Assembly (NCBI GenBank): GCA_963682025.1
Contig: OY821519.1
Span: forward strand, 194,071,784-194,135,783
DNA: 64,000 nucleotides
DNA from: Cordilura impudica
Lineage: Eukaryota; Arthropoda; Insecta; Diptera; Scathophagidae
Reading direction: 5' to 3'
The notes beneath the pieces were generated by a model. It made no database searches, was not told the DNA's origin, and was given only the letters and a program-made list of their open reading frames with translations. Positions 1-10,647 of the stretch are shown piece after piece. Position 1 is the stretch's first letter, and every line of letters starts with the position of its first letter. Made by a program: the position numbers and the translations under genes.

Positions 1-41
1 ATAAGTATTATCAATAGGTTAAACAAAGGAACGTAAAATTC

Positions 42-500
42 TCCATAAAAGTAGATGAATTTACCTATAATTCAATGAATAGAAGATACCTAATGTTGAT
101 AATTTGCCCTTGTTGATAATTTGTTGCAAAAATTTTAAGTTTATGTATTAGGTTTAGTCCATATAAAAGGTACATGTAATGCTGAACAAACAAAACTATA
201 CGTTACAGATAAATTGATAGAATTTGAAATTGATATGAAAAGAGATATAATATCATCAACACACGATGCAGCCGCAGTTATGGTGAAATATGGAAGAATC
301 TTGGACATCACACCTCAACTTTGCTTTAACCATGGTTTGCATTTAGCAATAACCGATGTACTCTATAAAAAATAAAAAACAATATTTTGCGAAGAAGATG
401 ATGATATAGCAGTCTATGACGATGAAGAAATAGAAGGTGAAACAGTCGACAATATTAACAATTACATAAATATAAATAACACTGTGGAACAAATTCAGGT
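42..500 (+). pseudogene. hAT-family transposase fragment
   Basis: The forward frames encode a decayed piece of a hAT transposase, the nuclear enzyme that cuts and pastes hAT DNA transposons. A frame from about 42 gives SIKVDEFT, resembling the segment with the first catalytic Asp. After a frame change the frame from 148 gives THDAAAVMVKYGR and CFNHGLHLAITDVLY, which resemble the conserved second-Asp and C-x2-H-type blocks (the D-G/A-A..VMVK and C..HGLHLA motifs) of this family. A TAA at 373-375 interrupts the frame, which continues with an acidic stretch to about 500. The start of the gene lies outside the window and no C-terminal dimerisation domain is visible. This is a remnant, not a functional gene. 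Family assignment is from motif recognition; a database search could shift the subfamily. Confidence 0.6.
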
Positions 501-1110
501 TAGCAAAAATTAGGTCGATTCTGAGAGTGAGGGGTGAAAATAGAGGCTAAATTAGAAGACCCGTATCGCGGCGTTTGTTTATGTTAGTTCGAATTTTTTT
601 TTTAATCGACCTTCGGACTTTGCAGTCAAATGCCGATTTTCAGCATATTGTTTATATAGTTTTTTGGCTATAACTCGTCGACTAATTGATATTTTTCAAT
701 CTGTAAAAGCCAAATTATTGCTAGAGACCTGTGAAACAATTAAAATTTTTAAAAAAATTGATTTAGAAAATTTTTGTGGTGCTTATGAAGCAAAATGTTG
801 GAAAAATTATTTTTTTTTTCATGCTTTTTGAAAATATTTTTCCCAAAACTAAGTCTTTTTTGCTTTCGGTTTGATCTATGCTTCTCAGTTTCTTCAATAA
901 ATTTCATTTGAAAAGAAAACAATCATAATACAAAACTTGCGTTTTCCAGCTTAATATTTATTTACTTCTCATTTTTTATGTATCAATTTTGTTCAGTGTT
1001 GGTTTTGAAGAAACATTGAAAAAGAAATTATAAAAATATGGAAAAAGATATATTTTTGAAATGTTAGTTATGAAAAGTTTTAAATAAAAAAATTAAATAA
1101 ATGAAATTAA
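501..1110. other. AT-rich non-coding spacer, probable 3' flank of the next element
   Basis: No coding frame is recognised. The block has long A and T runs and lies directly behind the broken transposon gene at 1111-2441, so it may be the terminal or subterminal part of that element. The matching inverted copy is missing on the other side. Confidence 0.3.
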
Positions 1111-2441
1111 TTATTTGGCCAGTTGCCGTTTAGCAGGCGGCTGTGGATCAACATCACTGCTCTCTCTAATATTTTGGTCATCGTCATCATCATCAGAAAG
1201 GTCCAACAGATATTCTGGAATTTCATCTTTGTCTTCCCCTTCTTCCTCTTTTTCCTCGTCTTCCTCTTCTTCAAAGGTGTTTTTATACCACCAACAAATT
1301 TCAGCTAGTATTGCATCTGGAGATTTCTTTCCTCTGTACCTGAAACGAAAATAGTTTTCAATCGTTAACATGTTTAAATTGTGCACTCTGACAAAGATAT
1401 TATTTCAAATGGAAGCGCAGTTTGGTGATAACATTCGCCTTGCTCATCAGATTCAGTTGGCAACTGTTGAGCGAGTTGATCAAGATGCTGATGCAAGAGA
1501 TGAATTTTGTACGACATATTAACCCCAATTTCATCGAAAGCTGCCAACATGTTTGCAACAGATTGCCTGTAGTTGTCTTTGCGTTCTTTATCCTTAAGTC
1601 CTTTAATGACTGCTTTCAATGCGAGCCATGTATTTAATGCTCGGTCTGTCAGAACTTGGTCAAAATCTTGACGACTGATTAGTTTCCGTATGTCGGGACC
1701 ATTAACAACCCCTTCCTGAATTTTGGCGTTACTTAGTCTTGGGAAAATGTCGTTTAAGCGGTTGAATACTGCTGGTCTTTTTGCGATACATTTCAAAAAA
1801 TTTTTAGCAATGCCAAGTTTAATGTGGAGCAACGGCAACAAAATTTTCATTTTAGGAACAAGACTTTCGTGTAGCCTATTGTCTTTAGGCCATTTCCGTG
1901 CAATGCGACTATTCCAGTTATGCTGTTTCTACTGGTTTCTTCCTTTAACACCTTCTCCGTATCGTGAATCCCAATCGCACAAAAACACGGATATTTTGGA
2001 CGGCCAGATGCTGTTAAGCCTGTAATCAATGAAACTATTTTGAGGTCGCAGCAAATCCACCACTGGTGTTCGTTATATGTGACTACTTCCAGAATGTGTT
2101 TCAAATTATCGAAATTTTCACTAGTGTCAGTGCTATACGCAATCGGAACAGAAGGCATTCTATTTGCCTTGTGCAAAAGCACAACTTTTAAGCTGATAAG
2201 TGAACTATCGATGAATAAACGAATAGGTTAAACCTATCGTCTGCATTAACTTTTCAATATCGTTGCAATAAGCGAAATTTTTTGCATCATTCACATTTAA
2301 GGACTTTTCCAACTCTTTTTGGCGTTTTCGATATGCAGTTACTTTGGTACCTTTCGCCAGCAAATTATTTCCTTTCAAAAATGAAGCCAGTAGTTCTGAT
2401 TTTTTCTGAGTCAAACACAAATTTGCAACAATTCCATACAA
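1111..2441 (-). pseudogene. Broken transposon gene, same family as 38037-39728
   Basis: Reverse-strand fragments in several frames form one protein homologous to the gene at 38037-39728. Shared blocks in order: KGNNLLAKGTKVTAYRKRQK (compare KQKNLLTQGTTISYYRNREK), FIDSS followed by LKVVLLH, CCDLK, LPLLHIKLG, GPDIRKLI, HLLHQHLDQ and SDEQGE. A frame change after about residue 70 of the first fragment separates QTIGL from FIDSS, and further shifts near 1850 and 1380 break the rest. A C-terminal tail at 1111-1386 holds a WWY motif and a long Glu/Asp run. The N-terminal cysteine-rich region seen in the other copy is absent; the DINE-1-like repeat at 2500-2824 begins close to the broken end. The three acidic positions (FIDSS, CCDLK, DEQGE) are kept in both copies, so I infer they may be catalytic. 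The family has no function known to me. Confidence 0.6.
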
Positions 2442-2499
2442 TTAGTTTTGTGTGACTAGGATTGGGTCCTTTGATGTTTCATAGGATGTACCAGGGTCG

Positions 2500-2824
2500 T
2501 ATTCTTCAGTTAAATCTATTAAAAAACAAAAATATTGCACTGATTCTTCTCAAATTTTGTTTGTACATATTTTTGCAAAATACAAGAGACTTTACCAAAC
2601 ATGATCAGGACCGGTCCATTTTTGGACCTAGTCCCTTTATAGATATAGCATCCGATATGAACTTTTTCATATCTGCAGCCAAAAAAATTAATAAAAATCC
2701 CACTCAAATTTGGTTTTTGCTTATTTTCAATGTCCAGTTAGTTGGGCCTAAGAGATAGGGTTTCTAAACGCATGGTATAGGGTATCGTATAGTCGGTCTA
2801 GACCGACTATAATTTTCTTACTTG
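2500..2824 (+). mobile_element. DINE-1-like repeat, truncated
   Basis: This is the distal part of the repeat family that is complete at 12165-12943. It keeps the terminal palindrome core CGGTCTAGACCG followed by the CTTACTTG end, and lacks the TCCG microsatellite half. Confidence 0.7.
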
Positions 2825-3060
2825 TTTAATTTTATGATTTTTTTATAGTCTACGAGAAATTAACAAATTTATTATTAGACATATTTTAGATCTATTTTTT
2901 TTCCATACAAAAAGTCCATTTATTAAATAAAAAATAAATTGTTAGGTTTTAATTGTCCAACACGATTTTTGAAAATTAAATATTATTCAATTCCACCTGT
3001 TCCTTCGAAAAAAAGCAATATTTCCACCATAATTATAGTAGGGGAAAAGTTACCTACGAT
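2825..3060. other. AT-rich spacer, nothing recognised
   Basis: No coding frame or repeat boundary is recognised between the DINE-1-like end and the transposon at 3065. Confidence 0.3.
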
Positions 3061-3377
3061 AAATGAGTAGTCCAGTTGCAAACACCGCTATGTTAAAATA
3101 AGAAAATTTTGAGAAAATCGATTAAAACTTCTAGCCCTGAAATGGAGTTATGAAAATTTATATTACTACATATGATTGAAAAGTATTATCACAGGGAGCC
3201 ATTTGTCTATAATAAATAAAATCACGCTTTAATAGGAATCTTTTAATTTGTATTTTTAATTTGAACATAGCCAGTTTTGCAAATTTATTTTTAACATAGA
3301 CACTTTTGCAGTTGTATAAAATTAACATAACAAGTTTTAAATCGGTACTACACAGAAATGTTAAATCTAAATAAATA

Positions 3378-5271
3378 TTATACTCTTGTTTCTTCTTCAT
3401 CATCCATTAAAGTGTCTTCGGTATCGGTTGCTTGTTCTAATGCAGCCTCATCTTCGTCTTCTTGGAGAAATCTATAATATTTTAGACTATCGACAGTAGC
3501 CCAATCCTCTCCAAAATGTTTCGTGAGTAGGCTTCTCACATCATTTAATTTTGCCGATTTTACAGGAACGCCTACATTGATCAAAGCAGGTTCAATGTGT
3601 TCATATGATTTACCTCTTTTACAAATATTGCCATAATTATTCAATTCCGATACATAATGCAATTCCCCTTTCACGCCAATTTTACCATTTTTATCTTTTT
3701 GCAAAAAGAATCTCTTCGAGGCATTAAATTGGAAATGCCAGAATCCAGGCAATTTGAGTACGGTTCTTGTAATTGATTTCCAATCATAAAAATTGAAGTC
3801 TCTGCCAAGTCTCAGTACCGTGCCATATTGTTTGAAAATATCAAAATACGCTTCTGGTTCTGCAATCACTTCTAGAGACCGTGTTGCCCTTTCGATATTT
3901 CCAAAAATACGGTCGGGAGGCAAAAATGAATGCCCCACAATGGGGAATATTACTGTAATATTTGTTATATTATTTGGAGCCTTAGTTTTTAACCAATACG
4001 CGAGCATTCCCAATACTATTGAATTCTTATTTTGCCCCCCACAGCCATCGCAAAATAACTTAACATGATTTACAGTGTCTTCAAAAGTTGTATTCATCAG
4101 TCGATGAAATAATGCTGAAGCTATCTGATTGGATCCTTTCAAGGCCTCTGGTTCCAGCCAAGTGTAGATAAATGTATTTGAAATATTTTGCGGGCCATTG
4201 GAAGGTCCTTCACAAATTGTTAAATTATATACATAAAGCTGACGGCTAAAGTATGCACTTTGGTCGGGAACTTTAGGTAATACTAAATTTTTTTGACAAT
4301 CGAAAGATAGTATAATTTCGTTATCTTGAGGACTTTTAAGGTTAGTGTAAAACCATTTAGCCTTTAACTTGTGAATCCGAAGTTGTGCCATTTTTAATTG
4401 TTTTTTAGCTGGATTGCGTTCACGTGCAATAGCCTCCTTTAACTGGATGCACTTTGAGCAGGCATCTGTAGCCGGCGTTTTAAAACTTAAATTAAAGTGT
4501 TTGTTAAATACACCTCGAAAATATTCGTACTTAACTGGATCATTTTCTGGATTATTATTATAACTGTCATGAAGTTTTTTTATATTGAGCTGGCTGGATA
4601 AGTATTGCACAGTAGATCTTCCTCGCATATAATGTGATTCTATACTTTTAAGTCCCTTTATGAACGCCTTAACCGATTCAAAACGATCAGAATACCGTAA
4701 AGATTTTCTATCACCGCCTCTTCTCTCTTTCGGGAGTTCCATTGTAATTAAATGGTTTTTACAAATTCTTTGTAATCGGTCCCTAGATACTCCCAAAATA
4801 GTAGTAAACGCTTTCTGGCACACTTTCTTTAATATAATTTCGAGTTTTCCATTGGATTTCTGAACCTTTTTTGGTATAAAATAATATATTGTTTGAGATT
4901 TTCTTGTTCCTTCTTTTTTCGGTGTTCGTGATATACAATATTTCAATAAAAATGTATCCTGAGAAATCTTGCTTGACGATGAATAAAAATGGTGGTAAAA
5001 TTTATTGTAGTCCTTTTGGGATAACTCGCTGCACTTGTAGCCTTGTTTTGAATTTCCATGCACACACTCTGGTATTTTTGGCGGACCTTTAGGTTTGTGT
5101 CTGAAGCAGAAGAGAGAAGCACTCAAAATACATTTGTGCAGAAAATGCATGACGAGGATAACCTTACCTGTTCGACTTTGCAACTTCTCTCTTCCATGTT
5201 GATTTATCAGCAATTTTTTTCCGTCCTCTTCCATTCGGTGCTTCATTAACTTCGATTTCTTGAACGTCCAT
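3378..5271 (-). CDS. DUF7869-type putative transposase, two exons
   Basis: The gene model is exon 1 at 5271-5168 and exon 2 at 5100-3378, with a 67-bp intron (GTAAGG donor, CTTCAG acceptor). The frame stays open across the junction and gives about 608 residues. I prefer the ATG at 5271 over a later in-frame ATG that would read through the intron, because exon 1 then yields a basic N-terminus (GRGRKKIADKSTWKREVAK) typical of this protein class. Visible blocks, numbered in the spliced protein: ESHYMRGRS near 190; CSKC near 250; LSFDCQKN (Asp near 302); LYVYNLTI; LFCDGCGGQNKN (Asp near 386); GHSFLPPDRIFGNIE (Asp near 431, Glu near 438); acidic C-terminus. These blocks match the DUF7869 family as I know it, which has no established function to my knowledge. 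The D-D-D/E layout in predicted strand-like contexts suggests an RNase H-fold transposase. The location between TIRs supports this. The reading frame is intact. Confidence 0.75.
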
Positions 5272-5283
5272 TATTTACAAGTA

Positions 5284-5400
5284 GAATAATATCACAAAAA
5301 GATTATTTTATTTACGTACGTTGAATAATATCACAAAAATATTATTTTTTTTAAGTACGTTGAATAATAACACGAAAAGATTATTTTATTTACGTGCGTT
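5284..5400. repeat. Three tandem copies of a 39-bp unit
   Basis: Units begin GAATAATATCACAAAAA and end ACGTACGTT or close variants, at about 5284-5322, 5323-5360 and 5361-5400. The array starts 13 bp upstream of the chosen ATG of the DUF7869-type gene, inside the transposon, so it may be a promoter or protein-binding region; that role is an inference. Confidence 0.8.
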
Positions 5401-5554
5401 TGAAATTCAACAATAAATGAACAGTTCAATAAACAACAATAACAATAAATGAACAGTTCAGTTACTGACACATACAGTCAAGATGAGGGCATTCGCAAAA
5501 GTCACTACGTAACATGCCAACATTTGAAAAATTTTATGTAACTTACAGTGATTT

Positions 5555-5585
5555 GAGTAGTCCAGTTGCAAACACCGCGATGTTA
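5555..5585 (+). repeat. Internal copy of the transposon terminus
   Basis: The sequence GAGTAGTCCAGTTGCAAACA recurs here in the same orientation as the left end at 3065. With the right end at 5765 it forms a 211-bp inverted-repeat pair, which looks like a MITE-sized unit within the larger element. Confidence 0.8.
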
Positions 5586-5989
5586 ATTTAATATAGACAG
5601 TTTTGCAGCAGTATTGAATATTTAACCAGAATTTACGCGTAACTTACCGAGTTTTGAACGAGACTGATAAGGGCTAAGGGAGGCATTTTAAAAAACAAAT
5701 AAAATGGCGGCTTTAACAGAATTTTTTTTTTTTTTAACTTAGCGGTGTTTGCAACTGGACTACTCAAATATAATATATATATATTAATATAATATTTATA
5801 TAATTTTCGATTGCATTATTGTTGTTTTCAACGGGACGCACCATTGCATTTTGAGAGCTTGATCCTTAGCTTGTGTTCAAGTTTATATACTCTTTCTCAC
5901 TCTCTGAGAGGCGTCCACTAGCAAAAAGTTCTTGATCCCACTTCTGAACTGAAAGCTTAAAATAAAAAAACAATGCTTTAGTTTATTTT

Positions 5990-6600
5990 AATACATTTAT
6001 GTTGACAGTTCAACGACTTGAAAGAGACTAATAGATTCAAATTCAAATTCGCAAAGCCGCCTACAAGCGTCTATAAGCATTCGCTCGGTTATCAATGACT
6101 GCTTTATAGTTTATTCTCTTTTCATTGGGTACATTAATTATATGGAGCATTTCCAGCATCAGTCTGCGAGAGTAATGTTGGTCTTGTTGTAAAATTTTAA
6201 CGTTTTCAAAATCGGCTGTGTGCCTAGTCTTTATGCAATGTTCTGCTTAAGCTGTCTTTTTTTGTTGGCATTCATTGTTATTTCTTTTTTGGTCCGATTT
6301 ATAAGCTGAAATCCTTGTCTTCAGTCTTGATTCTGTTTTACTAATATATGACATATTGCATACGTTGGACCCGTTGCCTTTACATTTTATTTTGTACACT
6401 AAATTTGGTTTCTCTTCGTCGTTGATTTTATTTTTTAATTTACTGAACAGTTGGCTAACATTTGTTTTACTCCTTATAGCAATTCTTATTTTGTCTTTGT
6501 CGTATATACTAGTTCTTCTCATTGCTTTGTTTAAACCCGCCGAGTTGGTAAATGTTTTATATATAAGTGTTGGTCGCTTAATATTCGTTGTCGTTGCACA
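5990..6600 (-). pseudogene. Penelope-like element, C-terminal GIY-YIG remnant
   Basis: Reverse-strand translation gives NLVYKIKCKG, then MSYISKTESRLKTRISAYKS, AEHCIKTRH, FENVKILQQ, RRLMLEMLHI and INYKAVIDN, ending near 6065. This order matches the linker and GIY-YIG endonuclease end of Penelope-like retroelements, which nicks DNA during insertion. The usual Y-I-G is changed to Y-I-S here, and a TAA breaks the frame between KTA and AEH. The reverse transcriptase part is missing. Neighbouring sequence on both sides belongs to other elements, so this is a 5'-truncated, inactive copy. Confidence 0.7.
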
Positions 6601-6774
6601 ATGTTTTTGTTACTCTCGTATTCAATGTGTTTAGATTTTTTATTTAAATTTGAACTATTTAATACTACTTTTAACTTTTCAGAATTGAGCACTGAAAATA
6701 AATTACAATTTAAGAAATAATAATATATGATATACAATGAATGTTGACCATGTCAGTTATCACAAAATTATGTT

Positions 6775-7935
6775 AATTTTCTGAATTTTCTTCTTCCAAA
6801 ACAATAGTATCCAGTTCAAAACTGTCCTGTTCGTTATCGCCTTCTACCGAAGAACAATTTGTAGGATCATCATCTTCATCTATAATATTAATAGGCTGGG
6901 CGATTTCTTGTGACTGATGTTTTGTGCTACCGTTTTATCCCGATTTTGACCAAACATATATTATTTGAAAGGTATTTCTTTTTAGCCGTTTTGCAGATTT
7001 ACAGATTTTAAAATTTTTCCTTTATTTTGAGTAAATTGCATCTAAAGTTGCTACTCTAACATATACATAAAATTATACAATGCTATGTGTGTGTTTATTA
7101 AATTTGTTAATGTGTTTGTAATAAAAATGAGTTTGTTTTTTGTGTTGATTTGTGAATTGGCTATAATTTATTAGCATACTTTTAGGGTCTTAATTTAATG
7201 AAAAATTAAGTTTCCTAGAATCTGAACTCGAATTTCGAGGGCTGGAATCTGCTAGTATGTATAAGTACATTCCATATTCTGCTGGAATATTTTTCTTTTT
7301 GTTTGTTTTTGCCGTTCTTTTCAGCAGAGACTGGACAGTAAAGGATCAGAGAAATCCATGGCCCTATTAAATACATCTTATATAGTTTGTTCCGTGCCTC
7401 TGAAGCATTTTCTTCAAGACTCCCAACAGGAGCCATACATGTGTCCATTATTTGATATCCATGTACTAATATTTTGTGTACAGTTGGTGATATTGGGTAC
7501 CAAAAATACATCTTTATGTAAGTTGAAACCGAGGCAGCGTGTACAAAAAGCTCTGCTGAATGTTCTTGTTATATAGCAAGTTCTGATGCAATTTTTCCTT
7601 TTATATATTTGGTAGTCTCATTTTGTGTTCATCAATTAGAATTCCCGTATTTGATGCAAGACATTTCGAATGAGTTAATTTGAATCTCTCCCACAGTCGA
7701 TTGCATTTCGGTAAATGCCTTTTTATGTGAGCAATAAAATTGTTCAATTGGTCTAGAGTCGCAGTCATTTGGCCTTCATTTAAATTGTTGTTCTTAATTG
7801 TTTCCAATATGTGTGCTTTTACTGCATATGCTCGACGATTGTTGCTGCTCCAAATTTCAAGCAGCGCTGCACCACAAAACTCATATGTTACTGCAAAAAA
7901 CATTTTGTTTAATAAACGGGGAAAAACGGGCAAAA
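6775..7935 (-). pseudogene. Uncharacterised transposon gene remnant, split by a Helitron
   Basis: Reverse-strand frames contain a 110-residue open segment (7601-7933) followed, after a frame change, by YPISPTVHKILVHG, PVGSLEENASEARNK and SDPLLSSL. I recall an H-K-I-L-x-H-G / P-x-G-x-L-S-E-E-A-x-E-A-R-N-K pattern from unnamed transposon-borne proteins in many animal genomes; its function is unknown. The coding sequence stops at 7256, where a Helitron (6879-7255) is inserted, and resumes at 6878 with an acidic tail (EDDDPTNCSS to LEEENSEN) ending in a stop near 6775. Joining 7256 to 6878 keeps one frame open across the site, which fixes the Helitron boundaries. Frame changes and stops elsewhere show that the gene was already, or later became, inactive. 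Confidence 0.55.
6879..7255 (+). mobile_element. Non-autonomous Helitron, family 2, copy 1
   Basis: The element begins TCTATAATATTAATAGGC after an A and ends with hairpin CTCGAATTTCGAG, then GGCTGGAATCTG and CTAG followed by T. This is the canonical Helitron layout: 5' TC, 3' CTRR, hairpin about 10-12 bp before the end, insertion between A and T without target duplication. Related copies lie at 24955-25329 and 46517-47009. Confidence 0.85.
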
Positions 7936-8100
7936 TATTTTAATAACACGTTATTCTAAACACTTTTGTTAGTAACTTGTCATTCACAAGTTTTTGCAAG
8001 CGCGTGCACTACCAAAGTAATACTCCACAAAACACAGATATAATTGTTAGGTTTTGTATAAAATTACTCTTGAATAATACATTGCACAATTAGACAACAA
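7936..8100. other. AT-rich spacer, nothing recognised
   Basis: Short non-coding stretch between two mobile-element remnants; no motif recognised. Confidence 0.3.
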
Positions 8101-8104
8101 CACA

Positions 8105-8525
8105 CCCCAGTTGGCCACGTCTTTAAGACATCTTAAACGACTGGTACAAGACAATAGTAAATCGTGGAAGACCAATTGAGGACAGTTCAAACAAATCGTT
8201 GACGATATTTTCATACAAATGTCCGCGGAATCATACAAGACTACAAGAGAGACACTTTCGCTTATCTGGTCGTTGACGATTGTATGAGCGAAAAAAGTTC
8301 CACATTATCGCCGACGACCATATAATCGATAATATGCTCCATCTTGTCGTCGACGACGACGTAGGCGATATAATCTACAATGTGATCTTTGACGTCCATT
8401 CCGGCGATATTATCCTCCATACTGTCGTTGACGACAATATAATAGACACATTCCCAAACACTGTCGTCAAACACTGAGGGACACTTTCGCTCATACTATC
8501 GTCAACGACTGTACGAGGGACACTT
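8105..8525. repeat. Left array of GTCGTTGACGAC-like subterminal repeats
   Basis: About ten degenerate copies of a GTCGT(T/C)(G/A)ACGAC motif, spaced roughly 30-70 bp and often followed by AT-rich sequence. The motif is nearly palindromic, which is why both strands show open frames here (about 8262-8477); these are not genes. Confidence 0.6.
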
Positions 8526-8704
8526 CTCTGCCAACAAAGTAAAAAGTACACATTTTTATTTTTTTAATTTAATTTTAATTAGTCACAATAATGAATTAAA
8601 ATATAAAAACCAATACACAAAGAAACTATAAAAATAATTTATTAATTTTAAAAATACTTTAACTGATTAATGATTTCTTGCAATTATTTACTGATTTTCC
8701 TTAT

Positions 8705-9156
8705 TTTCTCTTCTTGTTTTTTCCATTTTTGTTGGATTTTTAATTTTACGAAAAATTAAACGTAGTTCTTTCGTAAAATCTTCGTACGTTTGGCCTTCAG
8801 TTTTTGTGGCTTCTATTAAAAGAAAATATAAATAGATTTAATTTACATAAAGACCAATCAAAGAGTTTTTTTTTATTAACTTACCAAATATAGCATTTAA
8901 TACGATTTCACAAGTTTTTAGTGATTATTTTCCTTTTGTTCCATCGTAGTTGAAATTCATTATTACGTCATTCCCTAAAACTCGACTTATATTTTTGATG
9001 CTGTCGCCTACGATGCGTTTCATCGCACCAACCTGAAATAATAAAAAAAATACAATTAAACATTATTAAATTCAATAGCCCCATAATTTTACTTACAATC
9101 TGCATTTTTTCTTCACATGCTAAATCTTGTTCCAACTTTTTTAAAGTATCATCCAA
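8705..9156 (-). pseudogene. DUF4806-type gene remnant, three exons
   Basis: Reverse strand. Exon a runs from an AG acceptor at 9157 to about 9102 (DDTLKKLEQDLACEEKMQ). It is followed by an intron beginning GTAAGT and ending TTTCAG. Exon b, about 9034-8884, reads GAMKRIVGDSIKNI and then VIMNFNYDGTKGK. A TAA stop follows, and then SLKTCEIVLNAIFG. A second short intron with GTAAG donor leads to exon c (EATKTEGQTYEDFTKELR). The order (amphipathic helix, F-N-Y/W-x-G-x-x-G-K, then a helix ending in L.A) resembles DUF4806, a domain of unknown function common in insects and often linked to transposons. One in-frame stop in the middle of the domain suggests loss of function. Upstream exons would be to the right, but none is recognised. 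Confidence 0.5.
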
Positions 9157-9419
9157 CTGTATCGGGAATAACGTAAAGCCCTTGATGAAGACATGTTATT
9201 AATAATTGACTTACTTACCTTTATAATAAATCAATTATAAATTTTTGGTATTAACTTTTTACACTTTCGTACAATTTAAAACTGAATTATATAATTAATG
9301 ATGATTTTTCTAATTATTTTGTTTTGTGTTGTAGCCGTATTTAAGTCCCGTTATTTTTCATAGGAAAACAATTTTTTGAGCACGCAAAGCAAGATAAATG
9401 CAGTACGTGAACAATTTGA

Positions 9420-9900
9420 AGACATTGTCGCTCATGCTGTCTTTAACGGTATTTAATTTACGAACAATTTGACTTCATCTTGACGTCAACACACTCATAC
9501 ATGACAAAACCGGTTTTTGTCAATAAAATGTGATATACGAACATATGAGTTATTTGTCATCCAGCTGGTCGTTAGTGAAATTTTGTTTAAATCTCTGCAC
9601 GAAAGAATCATAGACACGCTTAACTTGTCGTTAATAAAGTTCGATGTAAGACGTTGTATTTCATATTGTCGTCAACGAACCTTGATACACGACATATATA
9701 TTTTTGTCGCTGAATTGTCGTCAGCGTGATGTGATACACGACTATCTGAGTAATTTGTCTCCCAGCTTGACGTTAACGACAATATCCATTATATCATCGT
9801 CACAGAAAACTTCATCGACAAATGTCATGCGTGAAAAATTATAAAATGTCCTAAAGGAAACGTTAAAGACAATGTCATCTACGACGATTTTGCCAACTGG
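9420..9900. repeat. Right array of GTCGTTAACGAC-like subterminal repeats
   Basis: Degenerate copies of GTCGT(T/C)AACGA alternate with TACACGAC and similar words at roughly 60-bp spacing, mirroring the array at 8105-8525. The short forward open frame at 9517-9729 lies in these repeats and is not taken as a gene. Confidence 0.55.
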
Positions 9901-10037
9901 GACAGTGAACTGTTAGAAAGCACCGGCAGAAATCGATTGATTGCAGTACTAGAAAGAAAAGGATGGGCTACACAATATTAATACATGAATATTTTACATA
10001 AAATGGAAATATAAGCTATGGAGTATACATGTAAATA

Positions 10038-10647
10038 GGGTACGTTCGTAAATGCAGTAAATTTGTGCATCATTGCGGCAGTTATGCCAAGTTTTATTGC
10101 TGATGCGTGATCAGTTGTTGCAGAAGCTTTGTTACTGCTCAACAATTGCACAGAGTTTGCTTTTTAGAACGTTTTGCAAAAGATAAAAAACATGTTCACC
10201 ACAATAACATTAACAAATATTATTGAAAATCTTGATTCTAAAAATGACAACTTTTTGTTAACTTATAACAACAACAGAATTAAAAGAAAGATGAAATGAC
10301 TTTTGGTTATTAAAATTAAATTAAAACTAAAAAGAAGGTGGATTCCTAAAATAAAAAATTAATTTGAAATAATAAAACGATATTATTTAAATTTGTATTA
10401 ACAATTTTTATATAAAGCACTAATTACTCTTCCATTGTGCATCAATGTTTAATTTTTTTAAGCCTCGCGCTTTATTGCATCAGTAATTAAAATGATGTCA
10501 TAGTTGCAAAAATTTGCGGCAGCACTGTCAATTGTTTGCAGGGAAAAACTTTTGACGTAAATCAGTGCTGCCCAGTGATGCTTTTTTGAACGTTTTACTT
10601 GTATTATGCTGCAGTGATGCATAACTTCTGCATTTACGAACGTACCC
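10038..10647. mobile_element. Non-autonomous TIR element, 610 bp
   Basis: The ends GGGTACGTTCGTAAATGCAG (10038) and its reverse complement (ending 10647) are perfect inverted repeats of 20 bp. Flanking ATA on both sides may be a 3-bp target duplication. No coding frame is recognised inside. A PIF/Harbinger-type MITE is possible from the duplication length, but this is uncertain. Confidence 0.65.

Larger units (their letters stand above)
3065..5765 (-). mobile_element. TIR DNA transposon carrying a DUF7869-type gene
   Basis: The ends are inverted copies of each other: GAGTAGTCCAGTTGCAAACA and onward at 3065, and its reverse complement ending at 5765; at least 25 bp match. The flanks AAAT at 3061-3064 and AAAT at 5766-5769 look like a 4-bp target duplication. 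The 2.7 kb interior holds one intact gene on the reverse strand, a 3x39 bp tandem array upstream of it, and an extra copy of the terminus at 5555. I do not recognise the transposon superfamily. The structure (TIR, target duplication, single gene with an RNase H-like acidic triad) supports a cut-and-paste transposon. Confidence 0.75.
8105..9900 (-). mobile_element. Putative TIR element with subterminal repeat arrays and a DUF4806-type gene remnant
   Basis: Short inverted ends CCCAGTTGGC occur at about 8105 and, reversed, near 9890-9900. Between them, arrays of short motifs of the form GTCGTTGACGAC or GTTAACGAC recur on both sides (8105-8525 and 9420-9890) and flank a small spliced gene remnant. 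No target duplication is clear. The assignment as one element rests on the matching ends and the symmetrical arrays; the superfamily is not recognised. Confidence 0.5.

Noticed and set aside
1115..1354. Ser-rich forward frames
   Set aside because: Antisense of the Glu/Asp-rich tail of the reverse-strand transposon gene.
8262..8477. Overlapping Asp/Val-rich frames on both strands
   Set aside because: Translations of the near-palindromic GTCGTTGACGAC-like repeats.
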